64,000 nucleotides of DNA from Datisca glomerata (lineage: Eukaryota > Streptophyta > Magnoliopsida > Cucurbitales > Datiscaceae): NCBI GenBank assembly GCA_003255025.1, contig QANY01002366.1:565509-629508 (forward strand), read 5' to 3'. Shown one piece after another: positions 10,160 to 22,269 of this stretch (positions within the stretch are counted from its first letter, which is position 1; each line of letters begins with the position of its first letter). The translations under genes and the position numbers were made by a program. The notes below the pieces were generated by a model. The model did no database searches, was not told where the DNA came from, and saw only the letters and a program-made list of their open reading frames with translations.

Positions 10160-12905
10160 TTAAGTGGCTTGCTCATCCCGTTGAGATAGATAAATTAGAT
10201 TTCTGCACGTTTGTCGGTTGTGGCCAATTTGCCCACAACGTTTACACTTCCTTCTCACTACTTCCTCACATCTAGATGGAATTCTAGTTGTCCTAGGTCT
10301 GCCACTTTGCCGCCTCGTTATAGGTGGTAATCCCACCTTTTCATGAAACTCCTGGCTGATGACTCAATCTGCTTGGTCGCCGAGATGATGTATTGTTTTC
10401 GCATATGCAGCAATTAGAGCCTCATTTTTATAGAGCCTCGAAACACATACCGTATGCAGAAATATTTGGCGGCCGACATGCAGCCAGTGCATCCAATGCA
10501 TGCATGCATGGAATTTGATCAAGATTAAATTCTCTGCACGTACAACTCTAAAGATGCAAGTTGACCACTCCTTGCCTACCCCCTCCTACAACACGAAACT
10601 TGTGGATGTCAGAAGGAAACAATGATAGTGTACGTGATGCAAGATGTTTCTTATTAAGCTCAGTTTGAACCCAATATGTCATCTACGAGGTGATTTGACA
10701 TGCCACAGATATGTTTTATAAGGCATATAATGGGACGCTTTCTAGCATCCTTCAAAATCCCATTCAAACATTCTGAGTTTGTAGTCATTATATTGTATTG
10801 ACTTCCATCAAAACGGGAACGTGCCCACCACTCAACTCCCCTCGCTGACACGTATTGGGAGATATCTGGAAATTTATCTATAAAATGAGTCATCAGTCGA
10901 TCAAACTCTGATTGACGATATACATTTGATGCTTTAAAAAATAATGCGACTACATCTTCCTTTTTGAAAATTGATTTGATATTTTGGCCATATGAAAGAT
11001 GCAAGCTCCATGGAGCGTATTGGGAAAGACAACCTGTACAAATTTAGTCTATTTGTATGCCTTTCGGATATAAACACCAAGTCTTTCGGATCACCGATTA
11101 CATCGTGAAGTTTATGGAAGAACCATTCCCATGAATAATTATTTTTTGAATCTACAATTCGAAATGCAATGGGATATACTTGGTTGTTCTCATTCTTTGC
11201 TGTTGCAACAAATAATACCCCTTTCTATTTGGCTTTTAAGGCGGTTGTGTCAACATCAATGACAGGCTGTATATAGCTAAAAAATCAACAAACAAAGGGT
11301 CGAAGAGCCATGAAAAAATATTTAAAATTATCCTGCTCATCGGTCTCTATGTGTGTTATTGTCCTTGAAAAATATTTAATATTACTGTATTAAAATTGAC
11401 AGAATATGTAGTGTACAAGATGCCTACACGAGGTCCTTGTAACCATCGTGTAGAGTACACGATGACAGCACGGGGTCGTGTACCCACCCATCGTGTAGAC
11501 ATTATGATGGAAAAATAGTGTAAATGATGAATACACGTGAAGACTACACGATGACTACACGTGGTCAGTATACTCATCGTGTAGTATATACGATGGATAC
11601 ACAAGGCTCGTGTAGACATTTTAATGGAAAAATAAAAAATAAGTACCTGGATTTGTTTTTATTCTAACATGTGACAATATGCTGGGAGCATCCTATAGTT
11701 GTCTTCAGGAGACCCTCGAACTAATTCTAATGCATACTCCTTAGCCTTCCATGCCTTATGGTAGTTTATGTTGACACTGAAATCAAGCTGAACATCTTCA
11801 ATTATGTGTTTTGGCCTATATATAAGTCCGACACCCGTGTATTTGGAGCTTATAGAATAACCAATAAATGAATATGTAGCCTGATGGTGTTCATGTCTCA
11901 ATACTTCAAATGTGTATGTATGTGTATTGATGAACTTTGTAACTTTGAAGTATGTACAATTTTTCAATTTCATAGCCCGTAACCTCCATGGGAATGTTTT
12001 CTTAACTCATACACGTACCAAAATTGACTGTTTTGACTTGAAGATCTGAAACTCAATTTTTTTCAGATGGCCATCATACGAGCAACCTTAAGTAACTTGA
12101 CTTTATCACTGTACAAATCATCCATATTTGTTGTATCTGATACAAGATTATTCAAATCAGCCTGTTGCTCACTGGACCGAGGACGTCATTCAACTGAGGT
12201 TGTGATGGAAATGGACAAGTGGTCTCGGGTTCAAGATCGATATTCAAGTCTGGAATTGTTGTATGGTCGTCTCCATTGATGGCTTTATCATGGCCATCTC
12301 TACGGATTGCATCATCATATGCCCCCTGATCAAAATCATCATCATAATCTTCATCAACATTAACATCCTCATCCTCAAAAGCATCATAATCGGCATGACC
12401 AAAAACATCATCATCATGGTAGTTCCTTTCAAAATGATCAGCACTCTCAAAGCGAGGAAAGCTTTCATGTAGAAGTTGTGGTGACATTTATGTTTCAGGA
12501 ACTCAACTTTGATAAAACCCTGTAGTTTCAGGAACCCAAGGTTGTTTTTGTGATATTTTAGTTTGAGGAACCGAGTTTTAAGATTGATTTTTTTGGCTTG
12601 GTACTTACAAATAGTGGGCTTCTAAGTGATTCTGATCCATTCTCCTTAACAAAGAACTGTAAATCACTATCCTTTAAAATTTCAGCAGGAGGGCATGTGA
12701 CATGGCTTTTATAAAAAAAAATTGATGGACATATCATATTTTGAGGGGTCTATTTGGAGTTCTTCATGAAATATACCCAATAGCTTTTGGTAAGTGCAGT
12801 TAGTAGATATCTTCAATAATTTGGCCTTCGCACCACTAAAAGACCATGTTGTGCCATTTTCACCCAATCTCCATCATGGATTACAAAAATTTGAACTTTA
12901 GACAT
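10160..12905 (-). pseudogene. mudrA: mudrA-like MULE transposase (copy 2, degenerate)
   Basis: Same layout as copy 1. The first exon (12905-12609) starts with MSKVQIFVIHDGDWVK and ends at a GTAAGT donor; that start is chosen because both copies have an ATG there. The acidic region lies at 12487-12152 (DVNVDEDYDDDFDQ) and the MuDR domain at 11973-11659. An intron with palindromic repeats follows. The DDE core spans about 11375-10990: the first Asp is in DVDTTALKAK, but the next codon is a stop where copy 1 has Tyr, and the second Asp is Glu (FISERH). The SWIM segment is damaged. The CCHC knuckle CKRCGQIGHNRQTC near the C-terminus keeps all four ligands. The core has several stops. A non-functional transposase is the best reading. 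Confidence 0.87.
11395..11625. repeat. Short palindromic array A9 (mudrA intron, copy 2)
   Basis: CATCGTGTAGAGTACACGATGAC-type units fill the intron whose donor (GTACTT on -) is at 11646. The acceptor matches copy 1's but has changed from CAGG to AAGG. Confidence 0.87.
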
Positions 12906-12959
12906 ATCTGTATATACATCAATGAAGGAAGTCAGTATAAGAAGAATACATAATGAAAT

Positions 12960-13320
12960 GGAATATTACACGATGATCGTGTAGCCATCGTATAGTGTAC
13001 ACGAGGCATTCACGAGCATCGTGTAGTGTACATGAGGCATTGACAAGCATTGTGTAGTCGTCGCCGTGTACAATAATAAGTCCTACACGAGGAGCACACG
13101 ATGATCGTGATCCCCTCGTGTACACTACACGAGGACAACATTGATCATGTAATCCTCTTGTAGTTAATAGATGCTAGACGATGCTCGTGAACTACAAAAG
13201 AAGTTCCTGATCCACTACACGATGATCATGTGTACACGAGGTCTACACGGGGCTCGTGTACTCTGCGTGTAGTCTACACGATGACTACATGAGGCTCGTG
13301 TAGACCTCATTTAACACTAA
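12960..13320. repeat. Short palindromic array A10 (upstream of mudrA, copy 2)
   Basis: Repeats of CATCGTGTAGTGTACACGAGG and CTACACGATGACTACATGAGG between the mudrA start and the right TIR, at the position of A3 in copy 1. Confidence 0.87.
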
Positions 13321-13699
13321 ATCATCATCTTGTAGTGATCCCGTATAATAAATGAACTTTAAACAACATTCCAGAAAGAAGAAAACTAATAAATATTTCC
13401 AGAAATCTCATAAAAATTAAAAACCCATGAAAGAAGGAAAAAGACAAGTAAATATTACCAAAAATAAGAAAATAAAACTTATACATGTTCCAAACAGAAG
13501 AACAAACAATCATTTTATGTTGCAGGAAGAAGGAAGAGGACGAAGAAGAAAACGAAGAGGAAAACGAAGAAGAAAACAAAGAAGAAGTAGAAAAAAATGA
13601 AAATGAAGAAGTAGAAATAGGGTGGGTAACGTGTAGACCATGAAATTTGATTGGACAACTTGTAAGAAGGGTAATAGAGGAAAAGAGTGAAAAAGTTAG

Positions 13700-13745
13700 G
13701 GAAAAGTGGGCCCGGGGCCAAAGGGTCTAGTTTAGCAAAAATCTC
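13700..13745. repeat. Right terminal inverted repeat, MULE copy 2 (shortened)
   Basis: GGGCCCGGGGCCAAAGGG joins directly to TCTAGTTTAGCAAAAATCTC. The middle of the TIR present in copy 1 (with the TTAGTGATAT block) is missing. Confidence 0.88.
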
Positions 13746-13754
13746 GAGCGACTT
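13746..13754. repeat. Right target-site duplication of MULE copy 2
   Basis: GAGCGACTT, identical to 4173-4181. Confidence 0.93.
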
Positions 13755-14039
13755 CTTTGGTGGGCGTTGAACCCGAAGCTAAAGTTTTCAATATTAACTT
13801 TTACAGCATTTTTCTATTTGTTTTCCTTTTACCTTTTACTTTTGTTTGATTTAGTTTTAGTTTTATTGTTTACTTTATTTTCTTTAAAGAAATAATAAAC
13901 TTAAGGAGGGTAAAATGATCCATTTTAATTTTCATTAAACTTTACGTGCATTTCACGTGTCCATTTTAACATAGAGAAAACATATTTTTTGACGGAGGAG
14001 AAAGTTGAAGGACTTCTGAGGAAGAAGTCAAAGTCGAAG
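13755..14039. other. Intergenic, no gene recognised
   Basis: AT-rich sequence with T-rich runs. It continues the target sequence split by the MULE. No protein or repeat family could be assigned. Confidence 0.5.
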
Positions 14040-14800
14040 GTGTCTTACTAATTACTAGCTTTTCATTTAATATATGTATGAGATTATAAATATCATAAAA
14101 ATTTCAAGATTATTATATGTGATCAAACATTGTATATAAGAGTTATATACAAGAAGATAATATTTACATTCATAGGGTTATAGTAACTAGTAATTAATTT
14201 AAAATTAATTGATTAGTTAAGAAGAAACACCTTTATTGCAAAATAGTGAGTGAGTGAAGGTTGACATGTCAATGTGACCTATGGTCTCCATTACTAGTAC
14301 AACATTGTGAGATATGGTGGGGGCCTCGAGACAGCTTTGTTTTCGTCCCCCTAAGGAAGGTTTCAAACTGTATCAATATCAATATTGACTTCTTTAAAGA
14401 TATGATTAAGTAATGTATTAACCGACCCTAAGGTGAAATTTTCTAAATTAAGTCATGAATTATGAAATAATGGATTACACTTACAAAGTCACAATTAAGC
14501 TTTGAAGTGAGTAATTGTGACTTGACCAAATAAACGTTATCTTATTATTAAAAGAAAAAAATATGAGATATTTTAAGTTAAATTTAATAATGATGAGAAT
14601 ATCTTATAGACAATTTAAAATTAATATGACCGACTTTAAGATAGCACATTAATTGTTAGGTTGTCTTATCATGGATTAGTAATTGTTAAGTTTATGTTTT
14701 TGATATGTTACATTCATGCATCGCATTTACTTTCTAAAATTTTGATATTTATTTCAATTATATTGAATAATGTATCTTTTATTTCTTTTTAGTTTTTAAT

Positions 14801-17800
14801 ATGTTTACCATGAGCAACCCTATTACTGATTTAGTTGTACTCGAAAAACTCAATGGTGATAACATTATAATATGGACATCAAATTTGAATTTTATGCGAA
14901 TATGTGAGAACCACAAGTTTGTCCTTACTGAGAAATGTTCTGAAGAGCCCGTTTCCAATGCCCCGAAAAACATTCGAGACAAATATGATGCTTGGATTCA
15001 ATCCAATAATAAGGTCAAGTGCTACATGTTAGCATGAATGATGTTCTTAGAACTAAGCACGAAAGCATGGAAACTGCTATGAGATTATGGAATCTCTTCA
15101 GGCTATATTTGGACAACAATCTGATCAAAGTCATGATGGAGCATATGACTACTTAGATGAAGAAAGGCATATCTGTGCGAAAACATGTTTTGAACATGAT
15201 CAACATAATGCGTGAAGTAGAAGTACATGGTGCTATCATTAATGAACGAACTCAAGTTAGTATTATACTTGAATCATTCACACTTGCTTTTTCTGCGTTC
15301 ACTACTAACTATGTAATGAATGAGTGACAATTCAACATGACCTAGTTGTTGAATAAACTACAGACTTGTGAGTCACTTAATAAGAGTATGACCACAGAGG
15401 GCGAGACAAATGTTGCTGAGCAAAAACCTTTTTCCTCTAAAAACAAAAGTTAGAAAAGGAAAAAGAACAATGGAAAGGAAATTGATAAGGATAAGAAAGG
15501 AAAGAAAGCCAAGAAGAACAAGAAAGACAACAACTCCAAGAAGAAAGAACCCAAAGGAAAATGTTTCAATTGTGGAGTTAAAGGTCACTATAAGAGAAAT
15601 TGCCACAAGTATCTCTCTGAGCTGAAAAAAAAAGATAAATTTGATTTACTTGTACTTGAAGCTTGTTTAGTGGAAAATTATTTGTCATCCTGCATTATAG
15701 ATTCATGGGAAACTAACAATGTTTGTTCTTCTTTGAAGATACTTGATTCTTCAAGAAATCTTGCTGATGGCGAGGTGATAATGAGAGTTGGTAGTGCTGC
15801 GCTCGTTTCAGTAAAAGTATTAGCAACAATCTCTTTAAATTTTAGAAATAAATTTCTTGTTTTGAACAATGTTTATTTTATTCTGAGATTTTCTAGAAAT
15901 TTAATTTCTTTATCTTTGTTGCATGAACATAATTTTGATATTTCATTTAGTAATAATATGTTTGTTATTTCAAAGAATGGTTTCAATATTTGTCATGTAA
16001 AAGTTTCAAACAGACTGTATATGCTTAAACCATGTGAACAAACATTAAATAATTTAGAATTATTTAAAGTAGCAAATCCAAAAAGTAACAAACGATAAAA
16101 GATTTCTCAAGAAGATGATACATATCTTTTGTATCTTAGGTTGAGACATATTAATCTTGACAGAATAAATCGATAAACAAAGAATGGTGCTATAAGAGAA
16201 CTAAAAGTTGGAACTCTTCTTGTTTTTGAATCATGTCTAGAAGGTAAAATGACCAAGAGACGTTTCTCTGCAAAGGACCAAAGAGCCAAAGTATCACTTG
16301 AGCTACTACACAGTGACATCTGCGGACTGATCAATATACAAGCTAGAGGTGGATATGAGTATTTCATCACATGGTTAAAGACTTCAAAGAAAAAGCTGAA
16401 ATGTAATTAAGTAAATCTCTAAAAACACTTCGATGAGATCGAGGTGGTGAATACTTGGATATAGAATTCAAGGAATACCTGTTGGAGTATGGAATTCTAT
16501 CCCAACTCATAACACTTGGAATGCCACAGCAAAATAGTGTTCAGAAAAGAGAAACAGAACCTTATTATATATGGTTAGGTCGATGTTAAGCTACTTATCA
16601 CTATCACTCACATTCTGGGGATATGCACTTAAACGACAACTTACATTTTGAATGTACTACCTTGTAAGTCTGTAAGTAAGACACTTTTAGAGATATGGAA
16701 TGGCTCCAAACCTAGTTTGCATCATTTTCGTATATAAGGGTGTCTGGCTCACGTTCTTAGACCTAAGACTGGAAAGTTAGACACAAAGTCTGAAATGTGT
16801 ATATTAGTTGGCTATAGTTTAAAAACAAGAGGTGGTTACTTTTATAATCACAAGGATCAAGTACCAACACTATTATGTAGTATGTTAATGCTCAATTCTT
16901 TGAGAATGTGTTTCCTTTTAAGGAAGGATTACATAATCAAATTACCAAATGAGGTGTAGATGAAGGTACTTCTAGAGCTCAGATTGATGAAGAATCTGAA
17001 CCTGAGCCTAGAAAAAGCAAACGAGCTAGAACGAGTACCTCATTTGGTCCATATTTCTAACGTACTTTATAGAAGCCGAACCTCAGACATACAAAGAGGC
17101 GATGTCAAACCTTGAAACTCCTTTTTGGAAAGAGGCTTTGATAGCGAGATAGATTCCATTTTACAAAATAACACTTGGATATTGGTTGACCTCCCACCCA
17201 AGAATAAACCAATAGGCTATAAGTGGATTTTCAAAAGGAAGCTTAGAGTTGACAGTACAATTGAAAAGTACAAAGCTCGGTTAGTAGCTAAAGGTTATCG
17301 ATAAAAAGAAGGTATAGATATCTTTGATACCTATTCTCCTGTGATGAGGATCACTTCTATTAAAATACTGATCGCGATAACATCTATACTTAATATGGGA
17401 ATTCACCAAATGGATGTTAAGATTGCATTCTTATATGGAGAACTGGACGAAGAAATCTAGAAACAATCTGAAGGGTTCATGTTCAAGGGCTAAGAATGTA
17501 AGATGTGTAAGCTTGTCAAATCCCTTTACGAATTAAAACAAGCCTCGAAGCAGTGACATGAAAAATTTGACCACACTATGCTTTCGAATGGCTTCTCGAT
17601 AAATGAGTGTGATAAGTGTGTTTACGTTAAAGGTACTAGTGACATGTTTGTTATAGTATGTTTATACGTAGATGGCATACTCATAATGGGAACTAATAAG
17701 GATATAATATCTTCTACGAAAAAGATGTTGAGTTCCAACTTTGACATAAAAGACTTAGGTCCGACAGATGTCATTCTTGAAATTCAAGGGAAGCAAACTT

Positions 17801-18617
17801 CTAATGAATATATCCTTACACAATCTCATTATGTAGAAAAGATCCTAAAGAAGTTCGACCAATCTGAAAGCAAATCAATTGTAACTCCATTTGACTCAAA
17901 CTGTAAGTTGAGAAAGAATGATGGAATTAATGTATCTCAGCTGGAGTACTAACAAATCATTAGAAGTTTGATGTATATCATGAATTGCACAAGGCTTGAC
18001 ATTGCCTATTCAGTAGGAAGGCTTGCAAGATATACGAGTAATCATGGACGTGATCACTATGATGCTCTAGTCGGGATACTTAGATACTTGAAGTACACCA
18101 TCATTGGCTGTGGATTACATTATACGACGTATCCACCTGTGCTGGAAGGATTTAGTGATGCTAACTGGATATCTGACAGTCTAGAAACTAAATCCATGAT
18201 GGATACGTTTTTACCCTAGGTGGTGGAGCTATATCTTGGAAGTCTATGAAGTAGACTTGTATAGCTCGTTCGACTATGGAATCTGAATTCATAGCGCTGG
18301 ACAAGGCTGTCGAAGAAGCCGAATGGCCTAGAAATTTTTTGGAAGACATTTTGGTATGGCCGAAGCTCGTGTCAGCCATATATGTACACTATGATAATAT
18401 GGCTACCATATTTAGACCAAAGAATAATGTGTATAATGGTAAGTCTAGACACATAAGACGTAGACATAATACCATTAAATAATTGCTCACAAATGGTGTA
18501 ATTCCCGTTGACTTTATTAAGTCAAAGGAAAATATGGCAGATCCTTTAACCAAAGGATCATCGAAAGAACTTATAAAGTTGACATCGAGGGGAATGAGAT
18601 TAAAACCTATTCAATGA
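14801..18617 (+). pseudogene. Copia gag-pol polyprotein (degenerate)
   Basis: Domains in order. Gag from 14801 (SNPITDLVVLEKLNGDN), ending with an intact CCHC knuckle CFNCGVKGHYKRNC near 15560. Protease around 15700, where DSGAT has become DSWET. Pre-integrase and the start of integrase around 16110-16390 (LRLRHINLDRINR, ESCLEGKMTKR), but the rest of the integrase is shattered. Reverse transcriptase 17150-17950 (YKWIFKRKLRVD, QMDVKIAFLYGEL). The RT active-site YVDD reads YVDG (CLYVDGILI near 17665), losing one catalytic Asp. RNase H 18210-18600 ends in MADPLTKG. At least ten stops interrupt it, so it cannot encode a working polyprotein. Confidence 0.88.
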
Positions 18618-19186
18618 ATCATTCAGTTGGGAACCTAACCTTGTTGACTGGAGATCCCAAGATCTAGATTCAATAGGCAAACTGGCAGGGATGATTCACG
18701 TAACACATAAAGAAACTTTGTTTCCTCCCATTCCTATGATATAATGAAAGTGTGTTATTTTTCGACGATAAAATGATATACTTAGTATTTAATGACGTTG
18801 ATATCTTGCTTGCAAGAAAAGTATAGACATAATACTCTTAATCATCATCACCTATGTGAGAGTAGAAGTGGATTCGCTTCTATGAGAGAGTGCAAGGCTC
18901 AATCTCTTTAAAGCTCTCATGAGACAGGATAAATGTTCAGGACCAAAATGAATAAAAACGTATGAACTCGAACGTATTAAGATGAGTTGAGTGTGAAATT
19001 TATTGTCTTGGTTTATTTCAATGGAAGAATAATTCAAAAATGTTATTCACTATTCTTCAAAGTAAACTGATAAATCATCACTAATGAAAGTTCAGTCCAA
19101 AAGACACCTATCCCGATGTAAAACTCATTTATTTATTTCTCCTTGTGTCGTTGTCTGTCTAGGATATTTTCATTCATGTGGGCGAT

Positions 19187-20010
19187 TGTTAGAGCTAATA
19201 GCTTGAAGCTGTATTAAGTAAAGCTTTGCTAAGTGTTTAGTGTGTGAATGAAAATTAAAATTAAAAGACAATGTGTGTAGAAATCAAGTATGCCACATAT
19301 CAAGATAGAGGTTTAATAATTCGACACATGTCTGTTGATGTGTATTACCAGTTGAAAATGTAGGACTGCTTTGACCCAGTCTGCACTGTCACATGTCATT
19401 TTTTGAGGGCATGTGAAACTGTCCAATTTCTCATTACTTTGTACGAAGTGGTTGTTTCTCTAAGAAACAACCACATTCATTGCACTAGGTGGCAGTTTTG
19501 TGAAACTGCCACTTTCTTGCATTGTGGGGAGTTTGCCCACTTCGCAGTGGGTATGCAAAGGGATAGTTTCTTAATGAAACTGTTCCCTCCCAATTTATAA
19601 TGGTAGAAGTGTTCTACGAGAGAAAAAGGTGAGCTTAGTATTTTAGCGTCCAAAACCTTACAGAGAATGAATTTTTCGTCAAAATTCTTAAGTCCAATTC
19701 TTCTGTCAATGTCGTAAGTTATTAAAGGGGGAATGAAAATATTGTTCGGTTCTGTGAGGACCAAAGCATTCGTGTGCTACGTTTTTTATCACGGTGATTG
19801 TATCCTGCAGAGACATTCACCGTAGTGTCCAAGCAAACTGTGGAGGGTAAAAATTTCTTTGGGACGTTGCGACAGCAAGCCTCTATCGATTTAATTTTCT
19901 ATTTTTTCCATCTGTAATTTTTCATTTAATTGTTCAATTGTAATCATTCAGTTGTAATCGTTCTTTTGTAATTTAATCCAAGTATTTATTTTATCTTTGC
20001 TCTACTGATC
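19187..20010 (+). repeat. 3' LTR of Copia 1 (end approximate)
   Basis: It begins TGTTAGAGCTAATAG right after the polypurine tract. It contains a hairpin cluster (19390-19587), a TATA-like TTTATAAT at 19594, and T-rich sequence typical of the R-U5 part. No second LTR is available in the window to fix the end. Confidence 0.65.
19390..19587. promoter_or_regulatory. Cluster of hairpins just upstream of the LTR TATA box
   Basis: Inverted repeats in a row: 19390-19415 (CACATG stem); 19448-19474 (perfect 11-bp stem GTGGTTGTTTC, 5-nt loop); 19489-19512 (perfect 10-bp stem GTGGCAGTTT, 4-nt loop); 19532-19559 (CCCAC stem extended past a bulge by TTTGC); 19560-19587 (AGTTTC stem extended by GGGA). They share GTGG/CCAC and GTTT/AAAC words. 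The role could be promoter DNA structure, or RNA structure if transcription starts upstream. Confidence 0.75.
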
Positions 20011-20832
20011 CAATAGTATGAACATAGAATGAACTAATTCCATGTCTAAGGTATGACAGTTGCTCCATAACAAATTATATAAGTTTATGCTATTGAATGT
20101 GTTTATTTATTCACATTGTGCATGATTAAAAATGTTGATGGTCGATGGAAAGAAGAACATGATCGAGGGGAGAATGACGACATTGTTCGCAGTTATATGT
20201 ACTTGTCAGGAAGAAGAAGAGTGGCGGTGGTTTCTTTAGTGATTTGTAAGTCACACTCACTTATTCTCCCATGCTATGACATGGTGGAGTAGGTTGAATT
20301 GATGTTTATTCATTTGTCTAAGAAATGTAGCAAAGTGGAGTCCCAAAAACTAAAACCAATGGGACTATTGTTTCAACCACTAAGAGCTCGCCTTTTCTAA
20401 ACTATTAAATCCGCTGGAGATGAGTCAGCACCAATGCGAAACTTACGTCACGCTATCCTTGTATGGTCTATACAGTAACAAAAAATGGAGAAAATATTAG
20501 TGATATGGAACACTTTGGGGGAAAAATGAAAGAGCGGTATAAAAATATGTCAGACATTGTGAACCTTGTCAATCGAGAGTGAAGTAGTCATTGTTGGTCA
20601 GGGCGGCGAACCCCACATGTCTATTTCTATTAAGGCCAACCAACATTTGGGTACTAGATGCTATGACAAAAGGTTTGCCAAATTTGTTGGAACATTTGAT
20701 GTTCAAAGGAGGCAGGCAGACACCAAATTGGATTTGATTCCTTGATGGAACTACATTGTAGAACGATAAAGAGACAACTGATGAAGGACCTTCTGAAGTG
20801 TTTTGACACAAAGACATCTGATCTAACTGTTC
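20011..20832. other. No recognised gene
   Basis: Frames are short and broken. A + strand stretch near 20150-20240 reads VDGRWKEEHDRGENDD but matches no family I recognise. It may be remote transposon debris. Confidence 0.4.
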
Positions 20833-21033
20833 ATGGACAAAATTCAAGTGACTCTCATACATTTTGAAGTAATAATGGGGGCCCACGACAGTGAACAAGA
20901 TACAAGCATGGAGGGTGAATCTGAAGAAGTTAAAGAAGTTTGTCATAAGTTGGATGATGACGGAAATGAAATTCTTGTATGCATGGTGGAGAATTTAATG
21001 AGGGACGAGCCTGTCACAGACGATTGTAGGTAG
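20833..21033 (+). CDS. Short acidic ORF, unrecognised
   Basis: A 66-residue open frame, MDKIQVTLIHFEV then SMEGESEEVKEVC and DEPVTDDC. It lies upstream of, and in the same direction as, the FAR1-like pseudogene at 22390, with a CACTA end between them. FAR1-family proteins often have an acidic N-terminus before the zinc finger, so this may be the detached N-terminus. That link is inference, and a chance ORF is equally possible. Confidence 0.25.
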   Translation: MDKIQVTLIHFEVIMGAHDSEQDTSMEGESEEVKEVCHKLDDDGNEILVCMVENLMRDEPVTDDCR

Positions 21034-22269
21034 CCATTTTTCTTGTACATTGTGGGGGTCTTGTTGTTTCTCAAGCAAGATCAGGCATTAAGCTCTAGTG
21101 GTTGAATGTAGTGTGGTACACCTTTACTCTTAACTTTACATTCTTATGCATATTAGTCTTACATTCCAAACAACAATCAAACCTGAATCATTCTATTAGA
21201 TCAAAACTTAACTTTTTGTAGAGAAATCAGATACATAACTGGAGAAATCACACAGATGCACCTTATAATTTCAGTAGTCTCAGTTTCTGGCAGATAACAA
21301 AGGCAAAGAGACTAAAGGATAAATTATACTAGGCTAGACTACCAAAACTCAGACAATCTGTGAATCAAATAAAAGAAAATTCTTTTAGTCTCAAGTGCTA
21401 CTAATGTTAGATAAAAATGTTCTAACCCATCATCCCAATTCCAAAAACAGAGGAGGTACAGAACAATCAATAAACTATTGTTACCAATATCATCGGCTTG
21501 TCCACCGGTTATTAAAGCGGCAGTTTTAGCTTTCCGCGTTTTCTTTATTGTTAATATTTTATTTTCTTTCACAAATTATTCAAACATCAAAACAATCAAC
21601 CCTAATTCATTATCCTACATTTTCCATAGCATTTTCATTAGCCAAACAGAAAGAAACCCCACCACTAACACCACAAATAAAATCCACAATCAATACAACT
21701 AAAACCATGTACAACAGAGTAAAACATCAACTGGAGAAGAAATCTCTATGATAACTTACTTTGGGAGTTTATCAGAAGAAGCCCCTTCAAGTTTTCTACA
21801 AATCAAACAAAATTAAAAACAGTTCTAACTAAACCACAATCCCCACCCAAAGAAAAAAAAGGAGATGAAGGACAAAAGTAAAACCGTAGGGAAATTGGGG
21901 CCACGACATCTTTACTTCTTCGCCGATTTGCTAAGCTTTCATTTCTGAGCTTTGTGTCTTCAAGAATCAAAGAAGGTGAATCAAGCTTCTTTGCACAATC
22001 TCACCGTGGGATAGTAAATGGGCAACAAAGAATCAGCGGCAAATTGTCGGTCAGCAAATTAGCAAACCTAAACCATAGCACAACTCTCTTCCTTTACTTT
22101 TTCGAGAGAGAGAGAGAGAGAGAGAGTCACCGGTGAGGTGAACGCCGCGAGCTATGGCGGGGGAATGGAAAAAGTGGCTCGCAGGGGAACCGCATTATTT
22201 TGGAATGGGTTTTGATTTCTGAGGGGAGAGAGTATAAACGGAGCATTTTAAGTATTTCCCTGGCGCGTA
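21034..22269. other. Non-coding region, probable interior of a CACTA-type element
   Basis: No coherent protein. It holds A-rich runs, a (GA)n microsatellite at 22104-22126, and subterminal-looking sequence toward 22270. The left end of the element was not found. Confidence 0.35.

Larger units (their letters stand above)
4182..13745. mobile_element. MULE copy 2, complete, ULP + mudrA type (9.56 kb)
   Basis: A full-length Mutator-like element. The left end is GGGCTTTTTGCTAAACTAGAC. The right end, reverse-complemented, is GAGATTTTTGCTAAACTAGAC. Both are flanked by the perfect 9-bp duplication GAGCGACTT. Inside are a ULP1-like gene on + (4903-9497) and mudrA on - (10160-12905), tail to tail. All introns and gaps hold the same palindromic arrays. 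Both genes carry stops, so the element is probably not autonomous now. Its right TIR lacks about 45 internal bases that the left TIR and copy 1 keep. Confidence 0.93.
14040..20010 (+). mobile_element. Copia retrotransposon 1 (5' LTR not found)
   Basis: A Ty1/copia element on +: an untranslated leader (about 14080-14800), gag-pol (14801-18617), a 3' untranslated part, a polypurine tract (ATGTGGGCGAT at 19176-19186) and a 3' LTR from 19187. The leader and gag start match the - strand Copia at 46720-49010, including a block around TTCATAGGGTTAT, so the two belong to one family or to sisters. No primer-binding site or 5' LTR was seen between the MULE end and the leader, so the 5' end is probably lost. 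The exact 3' end is unresolved. Confidence 0.82.

Noticed and set aside
21106..21119. GTAGTGTGGT at 21109 as the left end of the CACTA element
   Set aside because: It has the same orientation as the right end, not inverted, and lacks CACTACAAGAAAA, so it cannot be the partner terminus.
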